Source: Candidatus Omnitrophota bacterium
GTDB lineage: Bacteria > Omnitrophota > Gorgyraeia > Zapsychrales > Zapsychraceae
Assembly: GCA_020053475.1 (NCBI GenBank)
Contig: JAGVNC010000030.1
Coordinates: 1-47,499, forward strand
DNA length: 47,499 bases
Direction: 5' to 3'
Shown: in pieces, positions 31,638 through 39,615 of the stretch
Layout of the letters: every line of letters begins with the position of its first letter
How positions within the stretch are numbered: the stretch's first letter is position 1
Translations under genes and position numbers: made by a program
Notes under the pieces: generated by a model
Databases searched by the model: none
The model's input: the letters and a program-made list of their open reading frames with translations, nothing else
Told to the model about the DNA's origin: nothing

Positions 31638-33083
31638 CTAATCGTTTGTCCCTTTGTCAACCAACTTCTTCGCCAAGGCCAACGCTTCCTCTTTGACCGT
31701 GATTTTCCCCAAATTCTGCGCTTCCTCTACGGCTGTCAATATTTTTCCAAAAAATGGTGAGGGTTTCAACTTGAGGTTTCTAATGAGGTCTTTTCCGTTG
31801 ATGAGCCGGACAAATGGTTTCTCTTTCTTTTTGTTGAAAAATTGTTCGACTAAACGCAGGCAGATTGTTTCGTGATGCTGTTGATCGCGTTCGGTGGTCA
31901 GCGGCCCGCGCGTGGAACGCTGGTCGGCTAACGATAACAAAAGGATACTGGCGGCTTCTTCTTTCGTATCGCGAAAATAGCGGTAAATTGATTTTTCCGA
32001 AGGATGTTGGAAATTGGATAAATACCCGGGACGCAAATGCCAAAGGACCATGTCTTCCAACGCGTGGCGTTCAGCGGTCGATATCTTTAACATCTTGGCG
32101 ATGGCGCGGGAGATGTCTCGCCCGACGTGCTCGTGCCCGTGGAACGAAACCCGTCCCGGCTCTTCTTTGCGTGTCTGTGGCTTCCCAATATCATGCAACA
32201 GGGCGGCCAATTTCATCAAACTTTGCCGGCTATGGTCTCCGCCGATTTTTTGGGCTAAATAAGGGCCGATATCTGCATCATTCTTCTTCTCTTCTAAAAT
32301 CGTTTCCAATTGCCCAACCACTTCCAAGGAATGCGGCCACACATCCAAATGATGATACCCGCCTTGCAAGCAATGCTCCATCACCTTAATTTGCGGAATC
32401 ACCTGCTCCAAGAAATCGATTTTATCCATGGCTTTAAACGTCGACGCGGCCCGGGGAGACTCGAGGATTTTAAACAGCTCTTCCCGGATCCGTTCATACG
32501 CCGCTTGGCGTAACCGCTGCTTGTCTTTCTTAATCTGGCGCAACGTCCGCGCCTCGATGGTAAATCCTAAGGCCGCCTGCAAACTAAACGCCCGCAAAAG
32601 CCTTAAGGGATCATCCTGAAATGCTTTTAATGTCACGCAACGAAGCGTTTTTTGCTGGAGATCCTTTAACCCATGTTTGGCATCGCGGATGAGCCCTCGA
32701 AGATCAGCCTTCTCATCAAGAGATTTGAGATCGACCGACAACGTATTGATCGTGAAGTCCCGGTGCGCCAAATCCGCTTTGAACGTTTTTGCCCGGTAAT
32801 CGGCAAAATCAAATGTCGCGATCCCCTTCTCGGTTCGTTTGACGACACGGGCACAGCCATGCTCTCCATCCAAAAGAACGTAAGCGCCCTTAATTTGACG
32901 GGCGAACGAACGCGCGAACGCCAACGCGCCCTTCTCGACGGCAAAATCAAAATCCATGCGGATACCGGGCCGGCCCAGCACAACATCGCGCAAGAATCCC
33001 CCGACCAAATGCACCGCCACCCGGCGGCGGCGGGCCATCTGTTGAATGATTTTTAATTGAGGGGAATCTAGGAAGAAAGACAT
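31638..33083 (-). CDS. CCA tRNA nucleotidyltransferase / poly(A) polymerase family with HD domain
   Basis: The protein has 481 residues. The N-terminal class II nucleotidyltransferase domain has VHLVGGFLRDVVLGRPGIRMDFDFAVE, with the G-G-x-x-R-D loop and D-x-D pair near residues 26-48, and the RDFTINTLSVDL strand. The head and neck domain includes DPLRLLRAFSLQAALGF, and the C-terminal HD domain includes LLHDIGKPQTRKE and FHGHEHVGRD. Members either add CCA to tRNA 3' ends or tail RNA; the two cannot be told apart by eye. Full length. It is followed by no gene before the membrane protein. Confidence 0.93.
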   Translation of the reverse strand: MSFFLDSPQLKIIQQMARRRRVAVHLVGGFLRDVVLGRPGIRMDFDFAVEKGALAFARSFARQIKGAYVLLDGEHGCARVVKRTEKGIATFDFADYRAKTFKADLAHRDFTINTLSVDLKSLDEKADLRGLIRDAKHGLKDLQQKTLRCVTLKAFQDDPLRLLRAFSLQAALGFTIEARTLRQIKKDKQRLRQAAYERIREELFKILESPRAASTFKAMDKIDFLEQVIPQIKVMEHCLQGGYHHLDVWPHSLEVVGQLETILEEKKNDADIGPYLAQKIGGDHSRQSLMKLAALLHDIGKPQTRKEEPGRVSFHGHEHVGRDISRAIAKMLKISTAERHALEDMVLWHLRPGYLSNFQHPSEKSIYRYFRDTKEEAASILLLSLADQRSTRGPLTTERDQQHHETICLRLVEQFFNKKKEKPFVRLINGKDLIRNLKLKPSPFFGKILTAVEEAQNLGKITVKEEALALAKKLVDKGTND

Positions 33084-33104
33084 CGGAGAATCCTAAAAAA
33101 AGAA

Positions 33105-33262
33105 AACTCAAAACACAAAACTCTAAATTCTAAACAAACACAAAATTCAAAACATAAAATCCAAAACATTTGAATTTTGGATTTTTGATTTATTTAGGAT
33201 TTAGGGTTTTGCACCGTCCCTGCCGGGACGGCACGGGGGATTTTGAGCTTGTTTTTGTTTAC
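33105..33262. repeat. Composite inverted-repeat element (AAAACTC/TTTTGAG type)
   Basis: Left: AACTCAAAACACAAAACTCT, AAATCCAAAAC and similar A-rich units; right: TTTTGGATTTTT, ATTTAGGATTTAGGG, and TTTTGAGC, complementary in order. Inside the right half sits a GC-rich perfect hairpin CCGTCCC-TGCC-GGGACGG (33214-33231). No coding potential. It is a sister of the elements at 15.8 kb and 34.15 kb. Confidence 0.65.
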
Positions 33263-33670
33263 CTATTCCGCTTTAAAAATGGCCGCTTTGTCGATGACTT
33301 CGTTTTCCACAAAAATAGGCGCGGAACAACGCACGGCCAGGGCAATCCCATCCGAAGGACGGGCATCCACGAGTTTTAACATGCCGTCTTTGAGTTTAAT
33401 CTCCAATTTGGCGTGGAACGTATTATCCACCAGTTTGTCGATAATCAGACGGCTGAGTTTGGCCCCCAGGCTTTCCAGCGTGGCCACCAGCAAATCATGC
33501 GTCATCGGACGCGGGGCGCTGACACCGGAAAGTTTCATTTTGATACTGGACGCCTCTAGAAATCCGATGACAATGGGGAACTGGCGGCCTCCCTCTTTTT
33601 CCTTGAGGACAATGATTTGATCTTGCCTCTTTTCATCAATGATAATTTTGCTTAGTTCGACTTGGACCAT
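33263..33670 (-). CDS. Bifunctional nuclease (DUF151) domain protein
   Basis: The 135-residue protein consists of one BFN/DUF151 domain: QIIVLKEKEGGRQFPIVIGFLEASSI, then RPMTHDLLVATLESLGAKLSRLIIDKL and DARPSDGIALAVRCSAPIFVENEVIDKA. The DARPSDGIALAVR signature is complete. Plant and bacterial relatives show DNase/RNase activity, but the bacterial role is not firm. It follows nrdR with no gap, so the two are probably co-transcribed with it. Confidence 0.92.
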   Translation of the reverse strand: MVQVELSKIIIDEKRQDQIIVLKEKEGGRQFPIVIGFLEASSIKMKLSGVSAPRPMTHDLLVATLESLGAKLSRLIIDKLVDNTFHAKLEIKLKDGMLKLVDARPSDGIALAVRCSAPIFVENEVIDKAAIFKAE

Positions 33671-34132
33671 TTATTTCTTTTCCTTATCTAACATGATTTT
33701 TAATTCACTCATAAATTGATTCACATCGCGGAACTGACGATAAACAGAAGCAAACCGCACGTAGGCCACTTCATCGAGCTGTGCCAATTTTTCCATAATC
33801 ATCTCTCCGATATCTTTGGAATTGACCTCCCTGTCATATTTCTTCTGGATCGACCGCTCCAGTTCACTGGTCAATTCCTCCATCTTGTCGATACTGACAG
33901 GGCGTTTTTCGCACGCCTTGACCAGCCCGGAAATAATTTTCTTGCGGTCAAACGGCTGGCGGCGGCCGTCGCGCTTGACGACCATGAGGGGAACCTCTTC
34001 AACATACTCATATGTCGTGAACCGTTTTTCGCATTTCAGGCATTCCCGCCGACGGCGGATGGAGGCCCCTTCGCTGCTAAGGCGTGAATCAATAACTTTT
34101 GTTTCAGGATAACTGCACGAAGGACATTTCAT
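33671..34132 (-). CDS. nrdR: NrdR transcriptional repressor of ribonucleotide reductase genes
   Basis: The protein has 153 residues. The N-terminal zinc ribbon has C-x2-C (MKCPSCSYPETKVIDSR) and C-x2-C (RECLKCEKRFTTYEYVEE) pairs, followed by the ATP-cone domain (LMVVKRDGRRQPFDRKKIISGLVKACEKRPVS). NrdR binds NrdR boxes upstream of nrd operons when its ATP cone carries dATP. Length is normal. glyA lies upstream, separated by an inverted-repeat element, and the BFN protein lies directly downstream. Confidence 0.97.
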   Translation of the reverse strand: MKCPSCSYPETKVIDSRLSSEGASIRRRRECLKCEKRFTTYEYVEEVPLMVVKRDGRRQPFDRKKIISGLVKACEKRPVSIDKMEELTSELERSIQKKYDREVNSKDIGEMIMEKLAQLDEVAYVRFASVYRQFRDVNQFMSELKIMLDKEKK

Positions 34133-34144
34133 AAGTTCATTTTA

Positions 34145-34262
34145 ATCAAACACAAAACTCTAAATCCAAAACTCTAAATAAATTCAAAATCTAAAACTCA
34201 AAACTTTAGTATCTTGGATTTTGTGTTTTGAGTTTATTTAGGGTTTTGGATTTAGGATTTTT
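34145..34262. repeat. Composite inverted-repeat element between glyA and nrdR
   Basis: Arms AAATCCAAAACTCTAAATAAA (34162-34182) and its complement at 34233-34253 (21 bp, one mismatch) enclose a smaller CTCAAAAC/GTTTTGAG pair (34197-34204 with 34225-34232). Similar A/T-rich, period-like motifs occur at 33.1 kb. No gene is in this gap. Confidence 0.75.
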
Positions 34263-34265
34263 AAT

Positions 34266-35570
34266 TTAGCTCCCTAAATCCTGATAAATCGGAAACGCCT
34301 TGGTCAGCGCTTCGACATCTTTCTTGATGTGATCCAATTTAGCCGGATTTCCTTTATTCAAAATCGCCTGGTCAATGAGCTGCGCGATTTGCAGCATCTG
34401 GGCTTCCTTCATCCCGCGCGTGGTCACCGCCGGCGTTCCGATCCGCACACCACTTGTCACCATCGGGGGCTGAGGATCAAAAGGAATTAAATTCTTATTC
34501 ACCGTGATGCGGACTTTGTCCAACACCTCGGTCGTTTCCTTCCCCGTCACGTTTTTAGGCCGTAAATCGACCATGAATAAATGATTATCCGTTCCGCCAG
34601 TGACAATGCGGTAACCCAAATCCGTCATTGCCTTAGAGAACGCTTGAGCATTCTTAACAATCTGCTGTTGATAAACTTTAAAGGCCGGTGTCATGGCTTC
34701 TTTTAACGCCACGGCTTTCGCGGCGATCACGTGCATCAACGGCCCCCCCTGAATTCCGGGGAAAATCCGGGCATTAATCTTTTTAGCGAATTCTTCGCGG
34801 CACAGGATCATCCCGGCGCGCGGCCCGCGTAACGTTTTGTGCGTTGTCGTCGTGACAAATTCCGCGTAAGGCACGGGGTTAGGGTGCAATCCGGCGGCCA
34901 CGAGCCCGGCAATGTGCGCCATGTCGACGAATAAAACAGCGCCGACTTTATCGCAAATTTGGCGGAAGCGTTTGAAATCAATGATCCGCGAATAGGCCGA
35001 AGCTCCCGCGACGATCATTTTGGGCTTATGCTGAACGGCCAGCCTCTCGACGTCGTCGTAATCAATCAATTCTGTTTTCGGGTCGACTTTGTAAGAAACG
35101 ATATTATAGGAAATCCCGGAGAAATTAATTTTCATCCCGTGGGTCAAATGCCCGCCGCACGCTAAATCCATCGCCAACACCGTATCGCCGTAACTCAATG
35201 CCGTCAAATACACGGCCATATTGGCCTGTGATCCGGAATGGGGTTGGACGTTGACGTGTTGGGCACCGAAAATTTTCTTCGCGCGGTCAATGGCCAACTG
35301 CTCGACGACATCCACGTATTCACATCCGCCGTACCAGCGCGCGGCCGGATACCCTTCGGCGTATTTATTGGTCAAGACACTTCCTTGGGCCTCTAAGACC
35401 GCCTGGGAAACAATATTTTCAGAAGCGATGAGCTCCAAATTGTTTTGTTGGCGGTGTAATTCGTCTTGGATCGCTTGATAAATTTCCGGATCATTCTCTT
35501 TTAAATGATGCATAGATATGTTTATTCCTTTTCTTGTTTCAGGTGCGGGGTTTAAAGCAGATGTCGTCAT
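34266..35570 (-). CDS. glyA: Serine hydroxymethyltransferase
   Basis: SHMT interconverts serine and glycine with tetrahydrofolate and supplies one-carbon units to purine and methionine synthesis. The protein has about 434 residues and carries [21 protein letters not shown], the PLP-lysine region [24 protein letters not shown] and HLFMVDLRP. The frame starts with TTG at 35573, then ATG at 35570 with AGAGG upstream; the ATG at 35510 ([13 protein letters not shown]) would give the usual family length of about 414. Both are possible. It lies upstream of nrdR and downstream of rpiB. Confidence 0.96.
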   Translation of the reverse strand: MTTSALNPAPETRKGINISMHHLKENDPEIYQAIQDELHRQQNNLELIASENIVSQAVLEAQGSVLTNKYAEGYPAARWYGGCEYVDVVEQLAIDRAKKIFGAQHVNVQPHSGSQANMAVYLTALSYGDTVLAMDLACGGHLTHGMKINFSGISYNIVSYKVDPKTELIDYDDVERLAVQHKPKMIVAGASAYSRIIDFKRFRQICDKVGAVLFVDMAHIAGLVAAGLHPNPVPYAEFVTTTTHKTLRGPRAGMILCREEFAKKINARIFPGIQGGPLMHVIAAKAVALKEAMTPAFKVYQQQIVKNAQAFSKAMTDLGYRIVTGGTDNHLFMVDLRPKNVTGKETTEVLDKVRITVNKNLIPFDPQPPMVTSGVRIGTPAVTTRGMKEAQMLQIAQLIDQAILNKGNPAKLDHIKKDVEALTKAFPIYQDLGS

Positions 35571-35599
35571 CAATGAACCTCTTGATCCTGTTCGAATCT

Positions 35600-36049
35600 C
35601 TAACAGGATTTTCGTTCAATTTGTTTGATTTGATTAACCCGCCGTTGGTGGCGGCCCCCCTCAAATTCTGTCTTGAGCCATGTCAAGATGATGGCCTTTA
35701 ATTGAGTGGCCTTAATAAATTTTGCCCCCAGGACAAGGATATTGGCGTTATTGTGCTGACGGGATAAGCGCGCGGCGGTGGCGTTGGTGCACAATGCAGC
35801 GTAGGCCCCGCGGACTTTGTTGGCCGCAATCGCCTGGCCAATGCCCGACATACACACAAGGATCCCGCGGCTATTTTGATGCTTAGCGACTTCCTTAGCC
35901 ACTTTATAAGCGACCAGAGGATAATCACAGCTTTGCTCGCTGTCATAGGCCCCCAAATCTTGATAAGGGGTACCGGCCTTCTCTAATATTCCTATGATTT
36001 TCTTCTTAAAATCAACCCCGCGATGGTCCGCGCCAAGATAAATGGTCAT
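35600..36049 (-). CDS. rpiB: Ribose-5-phosphate isomerase B
   Basis: The protein has 149 residues. It starts [22 protein letters not shown] and contains [20 protein letters not shown] and [19 protein letters not shown], the RpiB/LacAB signature; the catalytic cysteine is in VCMSG. It interconverts ribulose 5-phosphate and ribose 5-phosphate. The order YrdC/phosphatase, rpiB, glyA matches the ywlC-ywlE-ywlF-glyA block of Bacillus. Confidence 0.96.
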   Translation of the reverse strand: MTIYLGADHRGVDFKKKIIGILEKAGTPYQDLGAYDSEQSCDYPLVAYKVAKEVAKHQNSRGILVCMSGIGQAIAANKVRGAYAALCTNATAARLSRQHNNANILVLGAKFIKATQLKAIILTWLKTEFEGGRHQRRVNQIKQIERKSC

Positions 36050-36065
36050 GACTTCTTTGGATCCC

Positions 36066-37130
36066 TTAGATTAACTCTTTAATTTTCGATATGGCTTCTT
36101 TAATGACCGTCAAACATTCTTTGTATTCAAAATGGGCCTTTCCGATAGGATCCGGGATGTCAATCTCCCCGGGAAAACCAGAAGGTATATTAACAAATTC
36201 CCGCAAAAGATACACTCTTTTTTCCACATCCGGCACGCGCTCCAAAACCTGTTGACGGTGGACCCGGGTCATGACAAAAATCAGGTCAGCCTTTTTTAAC
36301 AGGATAGACGATAACGGCCGGGACAAATGCCGCGTGGCATCGATCCCGTCTTCTTTTAAGACAGCGATCGTTTCCGCGCTTGCCGACGTTGGGAAAAATA
36401 CCCCTGTCCCCGCGGAAAAAACCTCCACCTCGCTGCGGCCTTTCATATAATCTTTCAACGTGTATTCAGCCATGACCGAACGGCAACTGTTTCCGGTGCA
36501 GACAAATAAAACAATCCTTTTATTAACCTGCTTGTCAATGTCTGCCTGGCTAATACTTCCTTCGCGCAGCAACACCGGGCGCTCTTGGGTTAAATCAACG
36601 ACTGATGAGCCGATCCCCAGCTTCGATGGGCCCCCGTCAATAGCCACATCCACTTGCCCGTCTAAAGCGGCGATCGCTTCTTGGCATGTCGTGGCCGGTT
36701 TCTCCCCTTGTTCATTGGCCGACGGAGCGGCCACAGGGCATTGACATTCTTCTGCAAATTTAAGGGCAATCAAATGGTCCGGCATGCGAAGGCCAATTGT
36801 TTTGCCCGGTTCTTTTAAGGGGACAACAACCGTCAGGGGCCCCGGCCAATACGCGTCAATCAGTTTAAATAATTTCGGGTCCACAATCGACGTATAATTC
36901 GCGATCAACCCTTTTTGAGAAATCAGGACGGAAAACGGCTTGTCGTGGGAACGTTTTTTGACTTCTTTCAAACGTTTAATGGCTTTGGGATTTGAGTAAT
37001 CGGCCGCAATCCCATAAACGGTTTCAGTAGGGAAAATGACTAACCCTCCCTGCCGGACAACACGCGCGCAATAAGCGATTTTATTCAGCTCGGGGTATTG
37101 GGGATTGACGGCTATGATTTCTGTTTTCAT
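36066..37130 (-). CDS. YrdC/Sua5-type threonylcarbamoyl-AMP synthase fused to an LMW protein phosphatase
   Basis: The protein has 354 residues. Residues 1-200 form a YrdC/TsaC domain (VVRQGGLVIFPTETVYGIAAD, KRSHDKPFSVLI, YWPGPLTVVVP, CPVAAPSANEQGEKP), which makes threonylcarbamoyl-AMP for t6A37 of tRNA. Residues 205-354 form a low-molecular-weight phosphatase with the P-loop VLFVCTGNSCRS (C211-x5-R217) and the general acid region DIPDPIG. The phosphatase part resembles the YwlE arginine phosphatase group. In Bacillus the two are separate neighbours (ywlC, ywlE). It lies 3 bases from purE. Confidence in the domains is high. Confidence 0.93.
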   Translation of the reverse strand: MKTEIIAVNPQYPELNKIAYCARVVRQGGLVIFPTETVYGIAADYSNPKAIKRLKEVKKRSHDKPFSVLISQKGLIANYTSIVDPKLFKLIDAYWPGPLTVVVPLKEPGKTIGLRMPDHLIALKFAEECQCPVAAPSANEQGEKPATTCQEAIAALDGQVDVAIDGGPSKLGIGSSVVDLTQERPVLLREGSISQADIDKQVNKRIVLFVCTGNSCRSVMAEYTLKDYMKGRSEVEVFSAGTGVFFPTSASAETIAVLKEDGIDATRHLSRPLSSILLKKADLIFVMTRVHRQQVLERVPDVEKRVYLLREFVNIPSGFPGEIDIPDPIGKAHFEYKECLTVIKEAISKIKELI

Positions 37131-37132
37131 CG

Positions 37133-37618
37133 TTAATTCAAATCCGTATTTAGAGCCGCCTTTCGTTGTTCCTCAGTATAATGGTCAAGTTTCTGGGCCA
37201 TCGTTTTATCGGTAACACCCAAAATGCGTAACGCCAGAAAAGCCGCGTTTTTTGCGCCGGCTTTCCCGATGGAGACACAGCCGACCGGAACGCCGGGGGG
37301 CATTTGGGCCGTTGAAAGAAGCGCATCCATGCCGTTTAATGGCGAGGAATCGATCGGAACACCGATGACGGGTAACGATGTATGAGCGGCCACAAAGCCG
37401 GCCAACGCGGCGGAAACACCCGCCCCACAGATAAAAACTTTCCCGCCGTTAGAACGAAATTTCTCTGCATACGCGGCTGTTTCTTTAGGAGTCCGATGGG
37501 CTGACAGGACTTTTAATTCACACGACACACCGAATTCCCTTAAAATTTTGGCTGATTCTTCCATGACGGGCAAATCGGATTTGCTGCCCATCATAATGGC
37601 GACTTCAACATTTGGCAT
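37133..37618 (-). CDS. purE: N5-carboxyaminoimidazole ribonucleotide mutase
   Basis: PurE converts N5-CAIR to CAIR in purine synthesis. The 161-residue protein starts MPNVEVAIMMGSKSDLPVMEESAKILREFGV, with the SAHRTPKETAAYAEKF active-site loop (His of SAHRTP) and the GCVSIGKAGAKNAAFLALRIL segment. Full-length class I PurE. It lies 9 bases after purD, so these two are probably one operon with the following genes down to rpiB/glyA. Confidence 0.97.
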   Translation of the reverse strand: MPNVEVAIMMGSKSDLPVMEESAKILREFGVSCELKVLSAHRTPKETAAYAEKFRSNGGKVFICGAGVSAALAGFVAAHTSLPVIGVPIDSSPLNGMDALLSTAQMPPGVPVGCVSIGKAGAKNAAFLALRILGVTDKTMAQKLDHYTEEQRKAALNTDLN

Positions 37619-37627
37619 AACTGCCTC

Positions 37628-38935
37628 CTATAAATTACGGGTGATTGCCTTTGACCGTTTACGCGGATGCGCAAACGCTTTGGCCCCGATATCCCGACGG
37701 AAAAAACAACGGGTAAAACTGATTTTTTCGACAGAGGCGTACACATGATTGATGGCCTCTTCAATCGTGTCCCCCAGCGCCGTGACCCCTAAAACGCGGC
37801 CTCCGGCGGTGACGACATTGCCGTCTTCTTTTTTTGTCCCGGAATGAAACACAATGGTTTCCAAATCTTTTTGCACCGCCGTCAGGCCCTTAATCTCAAA
37901 TCCTGCTTCATATTTCCCCGGGTATCCTCCGGAGCTCATCACGACACACACGCAGCGGCGCTTATCCCAGGCCAAATGCATATCTTCGAGGCGGCCTTCA
38001 CAACTGGCGGCCATCATTTCCACTAAATCATTTTTTAACCGCGGCAAGAGAACTTGCGTTTCGGGATCACCAAAACGGACGTTGAATTCAAGGACTTTAG
38101 GGCCTTCTTCGGTAATCATAATCCCTGCATACAAAACACCTTTAAAGGGAATCCCTTCCCGGCGCATGCCGCGGATCACCGGATCAATGATGCGAGTCTC
38201 GATGGTCTTGAGCATTTCCTCATCGACGAACGGGGTGGGCGAATACGCGCCCATGCCACCGGTGTTCGGGCCGATATCATCGTCGAAAATCCGTTTATGG
38301 TCCTGCGCCCCATCCAAAATAACAAAATTATTGCCGTCGCTGATCGCTAAAATCGACACTTCTTCCCCTTTTAAGCATTCTTCCACCACGATCTTCGCCC
38401 CGGCTTCCTTAAAAATCTTTTGCTTCATGATCTGGTCAACGGCTTCTTGCGCCTTCAAGAGATTATCGCAAAGCATGACCCCTTTGCCACCGGCTAATCC
38501 GTCGGCCTTAACCACAATTGGATACTGGGCTTTTTCCAAAAAAGATTTCGCGGTTTCATAATTGTCAAACGATTGAAACGCAGCCGTAGGGACGTGGAAT
38601 TCACGCATCGCTTCTTTCGCAAACACCTTGCTGCCTTCTAATCGGGCCGCGCGCTTACTGGGGCCAAAAATCATCAATTTTTCTTTTTCAAACGCGTCGA
38701 CGATGCCGGCGACCAACGCGGCTTCCGGCCCGACGACCGTCAGGCCGATCTTTTTCGTTTTGGCAAACTTTAATAATCCGGCGATGTCGTCAGAGGCGAT
38801 ATCCACACACTCCGCCATCTCCTCAATGCCGCCGTTTCCCGGGGCACAATATAATTTCTTGACCAACGGACTTTGCCGGATTTTCCACACCAACGCGTGT
38901 TCGCGGCCACCTGAACCAATCACTAAAATGTTCAT
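37628..38935 (-). CDS. purD: Phosphoribosylamine-glycine ligase
   Basis: PurD joins glycine to phosphoribosylamine (GAR synthetase). The protein has about 435 residues. It starts MNILVIGSGGREHALVWKI, has the ATP-grasp elements PIVVKADGLAGGKGVMLCD and VVEECLKGEEVSILAISDG, then GGMGAYSPTPFVDEEML and VLEFNVRFGDPETQVLLPRL. The start is fixed by AAGGAG before the ATG; the reading from 39043 adds 36 residues of no known homology. Glycine from GlyA, encoded nearby, is the co-substrate. Confidence 0.96.
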   Translation of the reverse strand: MNILVIGSGGREHALVWKIRQSPLVKKLYCAPGNGGIEEMAECVDIASDDIAGLLKFAKTKKIGLTVVGPEAALVAGIVDAFEKEKLMIFGPSKRAARLEGSKVFAKEAMREFHVPTAAFQSFDNYETAKSFLEKAQYPIVVKADGLAGGKGVMLCDNLLKAQEAVDQIMKQKIFKEAGAKIVVEECLKGEEVSILAISDGNNFVILDGAQDHKRIFDDDIGPNTGGMGAYSPTPFVDEEMLKTIETRIIDPVIRGMRREGIPFKGVLYAGIMITEEGPKVLEFNVRFGDPETQVLLPRLKNDLVEMMAASCEGRLEDMHLAWDKRRCVCVVMSSGGYPGKYEAGFEIKGLTAVQKDLETIVFHSGTKKEDGNVVTAGGRVLGVTALGDTIEEAINHVYASVEKISFTRCFFRRDIGAKAFAHPRKRSKAITRNL

Positions 38936-39252
38936 CAAAAACTCCTTCAAAACAGTAAATGGAACATAGTACTTAGTACATGGAAATTTTAATGGGAGCA
39001 TTACACCGGTGTACATTTCAACAAAATCTGATATACCAAACAAGACTAAGACTATTCCACACCGCTGAGAAATGGGTGAGATTCGAGGGTCTAAGTTTTC
39101 TTTATATGAGAAACATGGGAATCGGTCAATTTGCTCATTATTTGACTCCTAAAATTCAAAAATGTTAATATAAATCCTTAATATTTATTCCCGTCGGATC
39201 TCCTGGCCCTTGGCCACCTTTTAACCGAATTATTTTGGAAATAATCAAATAA
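38936..39252. other. Gap between purD and the immunity-like gene
   Basis: No convincing gene is seen. It holds a short run of TACTAAGTACTATG-type low-complexity repeat (about 38955-38985), the perfect 12-bp dyad TACACCGGTGTA (39002-39013), and on the minus strand a 15-codon reading frame (39102-39149, MSKLTDSHVSHIKKT) behind a good RBS (AGGAG). A second short frame (39165-39266) overlaps the end of the immunity gene and ends ...GGQGPGDPTGINIKDLY. Confidence 0.4.
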
Positions 39253-39615
39253 TTATTCTTCGTCATCTTCAATAAAAGTAAATGAAAAATCTATTGTTCC
39301 TCCGATTTTTGCATAAAAATCAATAATTCTATCCGGGACAGTAAGACCATCACTATCAGTTCCAGTGACTAAAGAAGCATATATCCCATAAGATTCTTTG
39401 GGGAGATTATTCTTTTTTATAAATTCTTTAAGTTTTCCACAATCGATGTTTTCAATGACTTCTGTAGAAATAACAAACTTTTCTTTGTCTTTAAAATATT
39501 TGTTTACCTTATAAGAGAAATTGTTAAATATTTTCTTAAAACTATAAACTTCCTTTGCAGTAATGTTTAAAATGCGAAACGAATATTTCTCGCGATGGTA
39601 ATGATCAGATGTCAT
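39253..39615 (-). CDS. Probable immunity protein for the RHS toxin
   Basis: The protein has 120 residues, with no signal peptide and no membrane helix. It has a YSFRILNITAKEVYSF start, a central KLKEFIKKNNLPKESYGIYASLV and a C-terminal VPDRIIDFYAKIGGTIDFSFTFIEDDEE. The VPDxIxxxYxKIGGxxDFSF ending resembles that of DUF4279-type small proteins, which are found as putative immunity partners. Its ATG overlaps the stop of the RHS gene by ATGA, the typical order and spacing of toxin-immunity pairs. More AT-rich than the RHS core, as is the toxin tip. Confidence 0.6.
   Translation of the reverse strand: MTSDHYHREKYSFRILNITAKEVYSFKKIFNNFSYKVNKYFKDKEKFVISTEVIENIDCGKLKEFIKKNNLPKESYGIYASLVTGTDSDGLTVPDRIIDFYAKIGGTIDFSFTFIEDDEE

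Noticed and set aside
39165-39266. Overlapping short frame after the immunity-like gene as a second immunity gene
   Set aside because: Only about 33 codons and no RBS; recorded as part of the gap only.
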